From Pseudorhizobium flavum (GTDB lineage: Bacteria > Pseudomonadota > Alphaproteobacteria > Rhizobiales > Rhizobiaceae): DNA of 64,000 nt. Position 1 is the stretch's first letter. Each line of letters opens with the position of its first letter. The position numbers were made by a program, and so were the translations under genes. Below are positions 34,899-43,792 of this stretch, piece by piece. The stretch is from contig NZ_LR723670.1 in the NCBI RefSeq assembly GCF_902502825.2, positions 372,001 to 436,000 of the forward strand, written 5' to 3'. The notes below the pieces were generated by a model that was not told where the DNA came from, made no database searches, and worked only from the letters and a program-made list of their open reading frames with translations.

Positions 34899-35642
34899 AT
34901 GTTTTCGGTCATTGAATCGCGCCGGCTGTATCGCCAGGTCGCCGACCAGATGCGCAGCCTGATCGAGCAGGGCAAGTTCGCCCCCGGCTCCAAGCTGCCC
35001 GCCGAGCGGGAGCTCGCGGAACTGCTTGCCGTATCCCGCCCCACCGTCCGTGAAGCCCTGATCGTGCTGGAAGTCGAAGGCTTCGTGCATATCCGCATGG
35101 GCTCCGGCGTCTATGTCGCCACGCCCCGCCAGGCGGCCGAACCCCATCCGGCCGGCGAGGCGGAAGGTCCCTTCGAGCTGCTGCGCGCCCGCGCCATCCT
35201 CGAATGCGCCATTGCCGAGGAGGCGGCCCGCGTGGCCCGGCCTGACCAGATTGCCGTGCTCGACGAAAATCTCGCCGCCATGGCCGAAGCCCTGGACAAC
35301 CGCCCGCTGGCGCTGAAGCTCGACCGCGAATTTCACATCGCGGTTGCCGGCATCATCGGCAACGGCACCCTCAACCGTTTCGTCGGCAGCATCCACGACC
35401 TGCGCCTGACGCCCTATTTCGAGAAGCTGGCGAGCTATTTCGAAAACCCTAAGACCTGGCAGGCGGCCATGGATGAGCATCGCGCCATCCGCGACGCCAT
35501 CGCCGCCGGCGATCCGCAGGCCGCGCGTTCCGCCATGCGTGCCCATCTCGACCAGTCCCAGATCCGCCTGTCGGAAAGTTTCGGCGAGGAGCCGGCCGAC
35601 AGCGTCATACCCGCCGCATGGAGACGTGCGGGCGGCCAATAG
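34899..35642 (+). CDS. GntR/FadR family regulator, likely of hexuronate catabolism (paralogue 1)
   Basis: A 247-residue regulator. The winged helix-turn-helix at 1-75 contains RLYRQVADQMRSLIEQGKF, KLPAERELAELLAVSRPTVREAL and the wing GFVHIRMGSGVYV. The C-terminal FCD domain (about 85-235) has DREFHIAVAGIIGN with Asp and His, and MDEHRAIRDAIAAGD with further His, in the usual metal and ligand pocket. It heads a cluster for uptake and breakdown of sugar acids (TRAP, IdnD, UxuA, UxuB), and an operator lies just before it, so it is probably a local repressor that also regulates itself. Similar to the UxuR/ExuR group. Confidence 0.93.
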   Translation: MFSVIESRRLYRQVADQMRSLIEQGKFAPGSKLPAERELAELLAVSRPTVREALIVLEVEGFVHIRMGSGVYVATPRQAAEPHPAGEAEGPFELLRARAILECAIAEEAARVARPDQIAVLDENLAAMAEALDNRPLALKLDREFHIAVAGIIGNGTLNRFVGSIHDLRLTPYFEKLASYFENPKTWQAAMDEHRAIRDAIAAGDPQAARSAMRAHLDQSQIRLSESFGEEPADSVIPAAWRRAGGQ

Positions 35643-35674
35643 CAACCTTTGACTTTAACCGGGAGGAAATGAAA

Positions 35675-36652
35675 ATGAAGTTGAAACTGTCCACCATCCT
35701 CGGCGCCACTGCCGCGGTCCTGGTGTCGGCGCTTGGAGCCCATGCCCAGACCGCGCTCAAGTGGGCGCATGTCTACGAAACCTCCGAGCCGTTCCACACG
35801 GAATCGGTCTGGGCGGCGGAAGAGATCGCCAAGCGCACCGACGGCCGCTACAAGATCGACGTTTTCCCGGCCTCGCAGCTCGGCAAGGAAGCCGATATCA
35901 ACCAGGGCCTCAAGCTCGGCACCGTCGATATCATCATCTCGGGCTCCAGCTTCGCGTCGCGCGAGCACCCGCCGATCGGCGTCACCTACTTCCCCTACAT
36001 CTTCCGCGATCCGAGCCACCTGATCGCCTACACCAAGAGCGACGTCTTCAAGAAGCTCGCTCAGGGGTATGAGGAAGCATCGGGCGGCAACCACATCACC
36101 GCCGTCACCTATTACGGCACGCGCCACACGACCTCGAACCGGCCGATCGAGAAGTGTGCCGACATGCAGGGCCTGAAGATCCGCGTTCCTGACGTTCCGG
36201 CCTATCTCGCCATGCCGCGCGCATGCGGCGCCAACACCACCCCGATCGCCTTCGCGGAAGTCTACCTTGCTCTCCAGAACGGCACGGTCGAGGCCCAGGA
36301 AAACCCGCTGACGACGATCGAGGCGAAGAAGTTCTACGAAGTCCAGAAGAACATCGTCCTCACCGGCCATATCGTCGACCACCTGAACACGGTCGTCTCC
36401 GGCATGCTGTGGTCGAAGCTCTCGGACGAAGACAAGCAGATATTCACCGAAGTCATGCAGGAAGCCGCCGAGCGCAGCACCAAGATCATCGAGGAGCGTG
36501 AAAATGCGCTGGTCGAGAAGTTCAAGGCTGACGGCATCACGGTGACCGAAGTCGACAAGTCCGACTTCGAGAAGACGGTCATGGAAAAGGTGACCTTCGA
36601 GGAGTTCGGCTACGACAAGGCCGACTGGGAAGCCATCCGCGCCGTCCAGTAA
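35675..36652 (+). CDS. dctP: TRAP transporter solute-binding protein DctP
   Basis: The periplasmic binding subunit of a tripartite ATP-independent transporter, which feeds DctQ/DctM. It is 325 residues long. A signal peptide of about 24 residues (ending GAHAQ) precedes the DctP fold: LKWAHVYETSEPFHTESVWAAEE, the carboxylate-binding Arg in LKIRVPDVPAYL, and VYLALQNGTVEAQENPL. The next genes are dehydratases of hexonates, so a sugar acid is the probable ligand. ATG 35675 has GGGAGG 8 bases before it; an ATG 6 bases earlier is too close. A strong hairpin follows it, separating it from dctQ. Confidence 0.95.
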   Translation: MKLKLSTILGATAAVLVSALGAHAQTALKWAHVYETSEPFHTESVWAAEEIAKRTDGRYKIDVFPASQLGKEADINQGLKLGTVDIIISGSSFASREHPPIGVTYFPYIFRDPSHLIAYTKSDVFKKLAQGYEEASGGNHITAVTYYGTRHTTSNRPIEKCADMQGLKIRVPDVPAYLAMPRACGANTTPIAFAEVYLALQNGTVEAQENPLTTIEAKKFYEVQKNIVLTGHIVDHLNTVVSGMLWSKLSDEDKQIFTEVMQEAAERSTKIIEERENALVEKFKADGITVTEVDKSDFEKTVMEKVTFEEFGYDKADWEAIRAVQ

Positions 36653-36663
36653 TCAAGGCAACT

Positions 36664-36693
36664 GGAGCGCCCGGCCTCGCTGCCGGGCGCTCC
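36664..36693 (+). promoter_or_regulatory. 12-bp stem-loop between dctP and dctQ
   Basis: A perfect stem of GGAGCGCCCGGC with GCCGGGCGCTCC and a 6-base loop CTCGCT, 12 bp after the dctP stop. There is no T-run, so partial termination or 3'-end protection of the dctP message is more likely than full termination. This would yield the excess of binding protein typical of TRAP and ABC operons. Confidence 0.7.
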
Positions 36694-36721
36694 TCGCATC
36701 CCAGATTGGCGGAGTTCTCCG

Positions 36722-37294
36722 ATGCACGAACAAAAGCACGCTCCCATCAGCGTCGAGGAAATGGCCCATGCCTTCGAGGAGGAGGTGGGTCCGGTGGACC
36801 TGTCGCCTTACGCACTGGAGGACTGGTTCAACATGGCCATCTTCTGGGTCATGGCCGCCTCCGTCTTCCTGCAGTTCTTCACCCGTTATGCCTTAAACAA
36901 CAGCTTGGCATGGACCGAGGAGATCGCCGCCAACTGCCTTGTCGTCCTTGTCTTTCTGGGCTCGGTGATGTGCGTTCGCATGTGCAGGCACATCTCCGTG
37001 GACATTCTCTACCGCTTCCTGCCACACAAGGCCGGCCGAGCGCTGGAACTCCTGGTCGATCTCATCGTCATCGGCTTCTTCGCCTACACGACCTGGCTGA
37101 TGTGGCGCTATATCGCCATCGTAGGCAATGAACGCATGGTGACGGTCAACCTGCCGCGCGGCTATGTCTTCTACACGGTATTCGCCGCCTTCGCGCTGAT
37201 GCTGGCGCGTGCGGTCCAGAACTTCGTCAAGGACATGATCAACGACAAGACGGTTCGCGAAAAGGCGAACGAAACCGGCATTCAGGGGGTCTGA
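36722..37294 (+). CDS. dctQ: TRAP transporter small permease subunit DctQ
   Basis: A 190-residue protein with four membrane helices (about 41-60, 70-92, 108-128, 152-172) in the DctQ arrangement. The conserved signatures are NNSLAWTEEIAANCLVVLVFLG and RMCRHISVDILYRFLP. It couples the binding protein to the large permease. It ends 3 bp before dctM and carries a cytoplasmic N-terminus of about 35 acidic residues, longer than the core family. Confidence 0.93.
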   Translation: MHEQKHAPISVEEMAHAFEEEVGPVDLSPYALEDWFNMAIFWVMAASVFLQFFTRYALNNSLAWTEEIAANCLVVLVFLGSVMCVRMCRHISVDILYRFLPHKAGRALELLVDLIVIGFFAYTTWLMWRYIAIVGNERMVTVNLPRGYVFYTVFAAFALMLARAVQNFVKDMINDKTVREKANETGIQGV

Positions 37295-37297
37295 CCA

Positions 37298-38704
37298 GTG
37301 CTGCTTCTCATCGGGTCCTTTCTCGCCCTCATGATCGTCGGCGCGCCGATTGCGGTTTCGCTCGGCGTCTCCTCTCTCCTTTACCTCGTCATCTACGGTG
37401 TCGCGCCCGACATTATCGCCGCGCAGCGGATGATCGCCGGCGTCGAAAGCTTCCCGCTGATCGCCGTGCCCTTCTTCATCCTTGTCGGCAACCTGATGAA
37501 CATCGCCGGCGTCACGGGCCGCATCTACACCTTTGCACTGGCACTGGTCGGCTGGATGAAGGGCGGGCTGGCGCAGGTTAACATCATCGGCTCCGTCGTC
37601 TTCTCCGGCATGTCGGGTACAGCGCTCGCGGATGCTGCCGGCATCGGCACCATCGAAATCAAGGCGATGAAGGATCACGGCTACCCGGTCGAGGCCGCCG
37701 TCGGCGTGACTGCCGCCTCCGCAACCCTCGGTCCGATCTTCCCGCCGTCGCTGCCCTTCGTCATCTACGGCATGATGGCGAATGTCTCCATCGGAGCCCT
37801 GTTCATGGCGGGCATCCTGCCGGGCATCGTGATGACGGCGCTGATGATGCTGACCGTGTTCATCTTTGCCTACCGCAAGGGCTGGGGGTCGGACACGCCG
37901 TTCGAGCTGCGCAAGCTCGCTTCCGCCTCGCTTGAAATCGTCATCGTCTTCTGCTTCCCACTCGCCGTTTACCTGCTGGTGCTGGCCGGTCTATCCATCA
38001 ACATCGCCGTGCTGATCGCGCTCGTCGCGCTCATTGCTCTCGACTGGTACTTCGATTTCTCGGCCGTCATGGCGCTGCTGACGCCAGTTCTCCTGATCGG
38101 TGGCATGACCATGGGCTGGTTCACGCCGACGGAAGCGGCGGTTGCCGCCGTCCTGTGGTCGCTCTTCCTCGGCCTTGTGCGCTACCGCACCATGACGCTG
38201 CGAACACTCGCCAAGGCGAGCTTCGACACGATCGAGACAACGGCCTCCGTGCTGTTCATCGTCACCACCGCCTCGATCTTCGCATGGCTTCTGACGGTCA
38301 GCCAGGCGGCCCAGCTGTTCTCCGACTTCATGTTCTCCCTGACGAACAACTGGTGGACCTTCCTCATCATCGTCAACATCCTGCTGCTGATCGTCGGGGC
38401 CTTCCTCGATACCATCGCGGCAATCAGTATCCTCGTGCCGATCCTGATGCCGATCGCTGCCCGTTACGGCATCGATCCAGTGCATATGGGGCTGATCTTC
38501 ACGCTGAACCTGATGATCGGCCTCCTGACGCCGCCGGTCGGCATGGTGCTCTTCGTGCTATCGCGGATATCGAAGCTTTCAGTGGAGAGAACCACCATGG
38601 CGATCCTGCCGTGGATGATCCCGCTCTTCGTCGCCCTGCTGCTGATCACCTTCATACCGGCTATCACTCTCTGGCTGCCGACCCAGCTTGGCCTGCTGCG
38701 GTAA
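37298..38704 (+). CDS. dctM: TRAP transporter large permease subunit DctM
   Basis: The main Na+-coupled permease of the transporter: 468 residues, 12 or so helices. Family motifs are GAPIAVSLGVSSLLYL, ESFPLIAVPFFILVGNLMN, VFSGMSGTALADAAGIGTIEI, and IFPPSLPFVIYGMMANVSIGALF. The second half has WFTPTEAAVAAVLWSL and LDTIAAISILVPILMPI. The start is a GTG at 37298, closely spaced after dctQ. Together with DctP and DctQ it probably imports a hexuronate or hexonate. Confidence 0.95.
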   Translation: MLLLIGSFLALMIVGAPIAVSLGVSSLLYLVIYGVAPDIIAAQRMIAGVESFPLIAVPFFILVGNLMNIAGVTGRIYTFALALVGWMKGGLAQVNIIGSVVFSGMSGTALADAAGIGTIEIKAMKDHGYPVEAAVGVTAASATLGPIFPPSLPFVIYGMMANVSIGALFMAGILPGIVMTALMMLTVFIFAYRKGWGSDTPFELRKLASASLEIVIVFCFPLAVYLLVLAGLSINIAVLIALVALIALDWYFDFSAVMALLTPVLLIGGMTMGWFTPTEAAVAAVLWSLFLGLVRYRTMTLRTLAKASFDTIETTASVLFIVTTASIFAWLLTVSQAAQLFSDFMFSLTNNWWTFLIIVNILLLIVGAFLDTIAAISILVPILMPIAARYGIDPVHMGLIFTLNLMIGLLTPPVGMVLFVLSRISKLSVERTTMAILPWMIPLFVALLLITFIPAITLWLPTQLGLLR

Positions 38705-38716
38705 GGAGCCTCCACG

Positions 38717-39757
38717 ATGCAGACCCGGTTCGCACGTCTCTACGGCCAGCGGGACCTCAAGGTTGAGGAGGCGCCCGTCGCTGCGCCCGGTGAAGGCGAG
38801 GTCCTGCTGAAAATGGCCGCCGCTGGCATCTGCGGCTCCGACCTGCACTACTACCAGGACGGCGGCTTCGGGCCGGTGCGGGTGCGCGAGCCGATCATTC
38901 CGGGACACGAAGCAGCGGGTCATGTGGAGGCATTGGGCGTCGGGGTGTCTGGCCTTGCCGTTGGCCAACTGGTCGCGGTCAATCCAAGCCAGCCTTGCGG
39001 TCACTGCCGCTTCTGCCGCGAAGGCCTGCCGATCCATTGCCTCGACATGCAATTCATGGGCAGCGCGATGCGCCTGCCGCATGCCCAAGGCATGTTCCGC
39101 GACTGGCTGGTGGTTCCCGCACGTCAGTGCGTGCCAGTCGGCGAGACGGTGACGGCGGGCGAGGCGGCGTGCGCCGAGCCATTGGCGGTCTGCCTGCATG
39201 CCGTGGCGCGCGCCGGTGACCTCAAGGGCAAACGGGTGCTGGTGACTGGTGCGGGTCCGATCGGCGTTCTGACGATCGCTGCGGCGCGGCATGCGGGTGC
39301 CGCCGAGATCGTGGCGACCGATCTGACGGATGGCGCCCTGGAGCGTGCGACCGCAATGGGAGCCAGCCAGACCATCAACGTGGCGACGGATGCCGGTGCC
39401 CTTTTTGCCTTCGAAGTCGACAAGGGGCGGTTCGATGTCGCCTTTGAGTGCTCGGCCGCGGCGCCTGCGATCCGCACTGCGATTGCGACTGTCCGGCCGC
39501 GTGGGCTCATCGTCCAGGTCGGCGTGACGGGCGACGTGACGGTGCCCCTGAATGCCCTGGTTGGCAAGGAGCTGCACTGGATCGGCACGCAGCGGTTCGA
39601 CCAGGAGTTCGCCCGAGCAGCAGACCTCATCGGTCGCCGCGAAATCGACGTGCGGCCGATCATCTCCCACAGCTTTCCCGTCACGGATGCGGTAAAGGCG
39701 TTTGAGCAGGCCGGCGATCGCGCCACCGCCTGCAAGGTTCAACTGACGTTTTTCTGA
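38717..39757 (+). CDS. idnD: L-idonate 5-dehydrogenase-like zinc alcohol dehydrogenase
   Basis: A 346-residue medium-chain dehydrogenase. Catalytic zinc ligands are in GICGSDLHYY (Cys) and GHEAAGHV (His-Glu). Structural zinc cysteines are CGHCRFCREGLPIHC. The Rossmann fold begins VLVTGAGPIGVLTIAAA. The segment MQFMGSAMRLPHAQGMFRD is typical of L-idonate 5-dehydrogenases. It likely interconverts a hexonate and its keto form, linked to the UxuA and UxuB steps encoded next. Substrate identity is inferred from sequence and context. Confidence 0.85.
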   Translation: MQTRFARLYGQRDLKVEEAPVAAPGEGEVLLKMAAAGICGSDLHYYQDGGFGPVRVREPIIPGHEAAGHVEALGVGVSGLAVGQLVAVNPSQPCGHCRFCREGLPIHCLDMQFMGSAMRLPHAQGMFRDWLVVPARQCVPVGETVTAGEAACAEPLAVCLHAVARAGDLKGKRVLVTGAGPIGVLTIAAARHAGAAEIVATDLTDGALERATAMGASQTINVATDAGALFAFEVDKGRFDVAFECSAAAPAIRTAIATVRPRGLIVQVGVTGDVTVPLNALVGKELHWIGTQRFDQEFARAADLIGRREIDVRPIISHSFPVTDAVKAFEQAGDRATACKVQLTFF

Positions 39758-39766
39758 GGATATTTC

Positions 39767-40963
39767 ATGCGGCATACGTGGCGTTGGTTCGGCCCGGTCG
39801 ACAAGGTGAGCGTGGAGGATGCGGCCCAGGCCGGTGCCAAGGGCATCGTCAGCGCCCTGCATCATATCCCGACCGGGGACGTCTGGCCGGTGGAGGAAAT
39901 CGCCAAGCGCCATGAGGCGATCAAGGCGGGCGGCCTGTTCTGGGACGTGGTCGAGAGCGTGCCGGTGTCCGAAAGCATCAAGACCCAGACCGGCGACTGG
40001 CGCCAGCATGTTTCCAACTGGCAGGAGACGCTCCGCCGCCTCTCATCCAGCGGCATCCGCACCGTCTGCTACAATTTCATGCCGGTGCTCGACTGGACCC
40101 GCACTGATCTTCGCTGGTCGACACGCCACGGGGCACGAGCGATGCGTTTCGACCTGCTCGACTTCGTCGCCTTCGACATCCACCTGCTGGAGCGTCCGGG
40201 TGCGGCGGATGATTATGATGAGGGCCTGTGCGAGCAAGCGGCAAGACGCTTTGCGGAGATGCCGGAAGATCGTCGGGAGGCGCTCTCGAAGAATGTCGGA
40301 GCTGGCTTGCCGGGCTCGGCTGACGGATACACGCTGCCGCAGCTGCGCGACCATCTGGCGACCTATGACGGCATCAGCCGCGAAAAGTTGCAACAGCATC
40401 TGGTGGACTTCCTGTCGGAAGTGACGCCCGTTGCCGAGAAGGTCGGCATCAACATCTGCGCCCATCCGGACGATCCTCCATGGGCGCTGCTCGGCCTGCC
40501 GCGTATCCTCTCCACCGAGTCAGACTACCTCCACATGCTGCGTGCCGTCGACAGCCCCGCGAGCGGCGTGACCTTCTGCACCGGGTCCCTGGGCGCGCGC
40601 GGCGACAACGACCTGCCGGCTATGGTAAAGCGGCTTGCCCCGCGCATCCACTTCGTCCACCTGCGCAACGTTCACCGGGACGAGGAGACTATCCCTTGCT
40701 CCTTCTTCGAGGACGAGCATCTCGAAGGCCACACCGATATGGTGGCCGTGATTGCCGAACTGCTTGCCGAGGAGAAGCGCCGCCAGGCGGAAGGCCGCGC
40801 TGATCACGAGATCCCGATGCGTCCTGACCACGGCCAGGAAATTCTCGACGACCTCACCCGCGGCGCCCAGCCCGGCTATCCGGCCATTGGCCGGCTGAAG
40901 GGGCTTGCCGAACTGCGCGGTATCGAACGCGCGCTTAGCCACTCCAGATACGGATTGTCCTGA
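39767..40963 (+). CDS. uxuA: Mannonate dehydratase
   Basis: Converts D-mannonate to 2-keto-3-deoxygluconate in glucuronate degradation. It is 398 residues long. UxuA features are the N-terminal MRHTWRWFGPVDKV, CYNFMPVLDWTRTDL, GINICAHPDDPPWALLGLPRI (metal-binding His and Asp), FCTGSLGARGDNDL, and the C-terminal MRPDHGQEILDDL with the catalytic His and Asp. It lies 9 bp after idnD and 2 bp before the fructuronate reductase gene, so the three are one operon. Confidence 0.95.
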   Translation: MRHTWRWFGPVDKVSVEDAAQAGAKGIVSALHHIPTGDVWPVEEIAKRHEAIKAGGLFWDVVESVPVSESIKTQTGDWRQHVSNWQETLRRLSSSGIRTVCYNFMPVLDWTRTDLRWSTRHGARAMRFDLLDFVAFDIHLLERPGAADDYDEGLCEQAARRFAEMPEDRREALSKNVGAGLPGSADGYTLPQLRDHLATYDGISREKLQQHLVDFLSEVTPVAEKVGINICAHPDDPPWALLGLPRILSTESDYLHMLRAVDSPASGVTFCTGSLGARGDNDLPAMVKRLAPRIHFVHLRNVHRDEETIPCSFFEDEHLEGHTDMVAVIAELLAEEKRRQAEGRADHEIPMRPDHGQEILDDLTRGAQPGYPAIGRLKGLAELRGIERALSHSRYGLS

Positions 40964-40965
40964 TC

Positions 40966-42381
40966 ATGGAAAGACTGTCAGCCTCGACCCCGCTCGCCGG
41001 ATACGTCGTCAAGCCTGCCTTCGACCCGAAGACGCTGAAGCCTGGCATCCTGCATATCGGGCTCGGTGCATTTCATCGCGCGCACCAGGCGGTTTACAAC
41101 GACCTGGCGCTGGCCAAGGAGCTAGGAGATTGGGGCATTGTCGGCGTCAGCCTGCGGTCGCTCGATATCGTTCGCGATCTCAAGGCGCAGGACCATCTCT
41201 ATTCCGTCGTGACCCGCAGCGGTGCGGGTGAAGGCGTGCAGGTGGTCGGCTCCATCATCCATGGCATTTCGGCGGTGGAGGACCGCGAGGAGCTTCTGGC
41301 GCTGCTCGTCGATCCGTCGATCAAGATCGTCACGATCACGGTGACGGAAAAAGCATACGGGCTCGACCCGAGAACGGGCGGCCTGGATCGCAACCATCCG
41401 GCGGTGGCGGCCGATCTCGCCAATCCGACCGCGCCCGTTGGCGTCATCGGCTATATCGTCGAAGGTCTTGCGCGCCGTCATACAGCCGGCCAGGAGCCCT
41501 TCACCGTGCTCTGCTGCGATAACCTGCCGACCAACGGTCGGATCGTCCGCCGCCTGGTGATCGAAATGGCCGGTGCCCGCGATCCGGCACTTGCCAACTG
41601 GATCTCCGGCCATGGCGCTTTTCCGTCGAGCATGGTCGACCGCATCGTCCCGGCCGCGACTGACGAGGGTCGGGCACGGGCGGCGGGTCTCTTGGGCGCC
41701 GAGGATGCGCTGTCGCTGGAAACCGAGCCTTTCATGCAATGGGTGATCGAGGATCACTTCATCGCCGGTCATCCGGCTTGGGACAAGGCCGGCGCGCTCT
41801 TCGTCGATGATGTCGAGCCCTACGAGAAGATGAAGCTGAGGCTCCTCAACGGTGCCCACTCCATGATCGCATACCTCGGCCAGCTGAAGGGGCTGGAATA
41901 TGTCCGTGATGTCATGGCCGTTCCGGAATATCGCGACCTCGCACGCCGGCACATGCAGGCGGCCCGCAAGACGCTGGACCCGGTGCCGGGCATCGACCTC
42001 GACAAGTACATCGACCAGCTGATCGAGCGGTTCGAGAACCCGACGATCGCCCACCGAACGAAGCAGATCGCCATGGACGGCAGCCAGAAGCTGCCGCAGC
42101 GGCTGTTCGCGGGAACGGCCGAGGCCCTTGCCGAAGGCGAGGACGCCGACACGGCGGCACTCGCGACGGCACTCTGGATCGCCTATGCCAAGCGGACGCC
42201 GGACATTGACGATCCGCGGCGGGAGGAACTGCGCCGCGCGGCAGCCGAGCCCGCGGGCGATGATGCCTCGGCACCCTTCTTCGCGCTCCCCGGCCTCTTC
42301 CCGCAGGCGCTGATCGACAATCGTGGCTGGCGGAACCTGGTGAATGCGAAGCTGGCGGAGATCGAGGCGGGGCGGCTCTAG
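40966..42381 (+). CDS. uxuB: Mannitol dehydrogenase family protein, probable fructuronate reductase
   Basis: Reduces D-fructuronate to D-mannonate with NADH, the step before UxuA. At 471 residues it has the family length. The N-terminal Rossmann motif is ILHIGLGAFHRAHQAVY. The mid segment SCDNLP-like region is CCDNLPTNGRIVR. The catalytic C-terminal domain has KLRLLNGAHSMIAYLGQ with the active-site Lys, Asn and His. The family also includes mannitol and tagaturonate dehydrogenases, so the substrate rests on context with uxuA. It is followed by a palindromic repeat and the convergent fucD. Confidence 0.88.
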   Translation: MERLSASTPLAGYVVKPAFDPKTLKPGILHIGLGAFHRAHQAVYNDLALAKELGDWGIVGVSLRSLDIVRDLKAQDHLYSVVTRSGAGEGVQVVGSIIHGISAVEDREELLALLVDPSIKIVTITVTEKAYGLDPRTGGLDRNHPAVAADLANPTAPVGVIGYIVEGLARRHTAGQEPFTVLCCDNLPTNGRIVRRLVIEMAGARDPALANWISGHGAFPSSMVDRIVPAATDEGRARAAGLLGAEDALSLETEPFMQWVIEDHFIAGHPAWDKAGALFVDDVEPYEKMKLRLLNGAHSMIAYLGQLKGLEYVRDVMAVPEYRDLARRHMQAARKTLDPVPGIDLDKYIDQLIERFENPTIAHRTKQIAMDGSQKLPQRLFAGTAEALAEGEDADTAALATALWIAYAKRTPDIDDPRREELRRAAAEPAGDDASAPFFALPGLFPQALIDNRGWRNLVNAKLAEIEAGRL

Positions 42382-42410
42382 GCGCGCCGATCCCGCTCGA
42401 GGTTTGTGTT

Positions 42411-42440
42411 TGGATCCTCGGGTCAAGCCCGAGGATGACG
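42411..42440. repeat. Palindromic intergenic repeat, short form
   Basis: TGGATCCTCGGG, TCAAG loop and CCCGAGGATGACG form a 7-bp-plus stem in the short space between convergent uxuB and fucD. It matches the third hairpin of the repeats at 31.9 and 32.3 kb (TGGATCCCGGC...GCCGGGATGACGG), so it is a partial copy of the same element. It may also end transcription. Confidence 0.75.
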
Positions 42441-42489
42441 AAGGAGAGGACGAGGCCTCCTCTTCCTGCCAGTCAGCGACGGCGCCGGC

Positions 42490-43767
42490 TTACCCCCTGA
42501 ACGTATACTCCGCGATCGACTCCGGCTTCATCTCGATAGAGAAGCCCGGCCGTGAGGGAGGCATGTAGGCGGCGTTCTTGATGACGCAAGGGTCGACGAA
42601 GTGCTCGTGCAGGTGGTCGACATATTCGATCACGCGCCCGTCCTTCGTGCCCGAGACGGCGACGTAGTCGATCATCGACAGGTGCTGCACGTATTCGCAC
42701 AAGCCGACGCCGCCCGCATGCGGCCAGACAGGCAGGTTGTACTTGGCGGCGATCAGCAGCACCGCCAGCACCTCGTTCAGGCCCCCCATGCGGCAGGAAT
42801 CGATCTGCACGATGTCGATCGCGCCCTCGGCAATGAACTGCTTGAACATGATCCGGTTCTGGCACATCTCGCCGGTGGCGACCTTCACAGGACCGATGCC
42901 CTGGCGGATCTTGCGGTGTCCGGCGACGTCGTCCGGGCTCGTGGGCTCTTCGATGAAGAAGGGCTTGGCAAAGGCGAGCTTCTTCACCCAGTCGATCGCC
43001 TGGTCGACCTCCCAGACCTGGTTGGCATCGATCATCAGGTAACGATCCGGGCCGATCACCTCGCGGGCGATGGTCAGGCGGCGGATGTCGTCCTCAAGGT
43101 CGCGGCCGACCTTCATCTTGACATGGTTGAAGCCGGCATCAACCGCCTCCTGGCAGAGGCGGCGGAGCTTGTCCTCCGGATAGCCGAGCCAGCCGGCCGA
43201 CGTCGTGTAGCAGGCATAGCCTTCCTGCTTGAGGGTGGCGATGCGTTTCGCCTTGCCGGCCTCGGCCTTTTTCAGGATGGCGACGGCCTCGTCCCGCGTC
43301 AGCACATCGGTCAGATAGCGGAAGTCGACGATGTCGGCGATCTCTTCCGCCGAAAGCTCGGAAACGAGTTGCCAGACCGGCTTGCCTTGCTGCTTGGCGA
43401 GAAGATCCCAGAACGCGTTGACGACGGCCCCGGTGGCAAGGTGCATGGCACCCTTGTCCGGGCCAATCCAGCGCAGCTGGCTGTCGCTGGTCAGGTGCCG
43501 CCAGAACTTACCGGGGTGCTGACGGAATGCGTCGAGCTCCTGCCCCACCACGAGATGCCGCATGGCCTTGATTGCCATGCAGCAGATGTCGTTGCCGCGG
43601 CCGATGGTGAAGGTCAGGCCATGGCCGGCCAGCCCTTCGCTGTCGGTATCGAGGATGACATAGGCGGCCGAGTAATCCGGATCCGGGTTCATCGCGTCGG
43701 AGCCATCCAGGCTCTTCGAGGTCGGGAAGCGCAGGTCGAAGACGCGTAGATCGGTAATGCGGGTCAT
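42490..43767 (-). CDS. fucD: L-fuconate dehydratase (enolase superfamily)
   Basis: Dehydrates L-fuconate to 2-keto-3-deoxy-L-fuconate. It is 425 residues long. Enolase-superfamily landmarks are in order: VKMKVGRD carrying the KxK catalytic lysine, LMIDANQVW (metal Asp), FFIEEPTSPDD (metal Glu), VATGEMCQNR (Glu), and WPHAGGVGLCEY (catalytic His). The length and the NPDPDYSAAYVILDTD start fit L-fuconate dehydratases, which also accept L-galactonate and D-arabinonate. It is last in a leftward run of SDR and this gene, with a Zn-dehydrogenase upstream. Confidence 0.88.
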   Translation of the reverse strand: MTRITDLRVFDLRFPTSKSLDGSDAMNPDPDYSAAYVILDTDSEGLAGHGLTFTIGRGNDICCMAIKAMRHLVVGQELDAFRQHPGKFWRHLTSDSQLRWIGPDKGAMHLATGAVVNAFWDLLAKQQGKPVWQLVSELSAEEIADIVDFRYLTDVLTRDEAVAILKKAEAGKAKRIATLKQEGYACYTTSAGWLGYPEDKLRRLCQEAVDAGFNHVKMKVGRDLEDDIRRLTIAREVIGPDRYLMIDANQVWEVDQAIDWVKKLAFAKPFFIEEPTSPDDVAGHRKIRQGIGPVKVATGEMCQNRIMFKQFIAEGAIDIVQIDSCRMGGLNEVLAVLLIAAKYNLPVWPHAGGVGLCEYVQHLSMIDYVAVSGTKDGRVIEYVDHLHEHFVDPCVIKNAAYMPPSRPGFSIEMKPESIAEYTFRG

Positions 43768-43792
43768 GGCAGTCTCTGTCGCCGGTGAAGAG

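Noticed and set aside
42411..42440. Hairpin after uxuB as a pure transcription terminator
   Set aside because: There is no T-run, and its sequence matches one hairpin of the dispersed repeats, so it is listed as a repeat, although it may also stop transcription.
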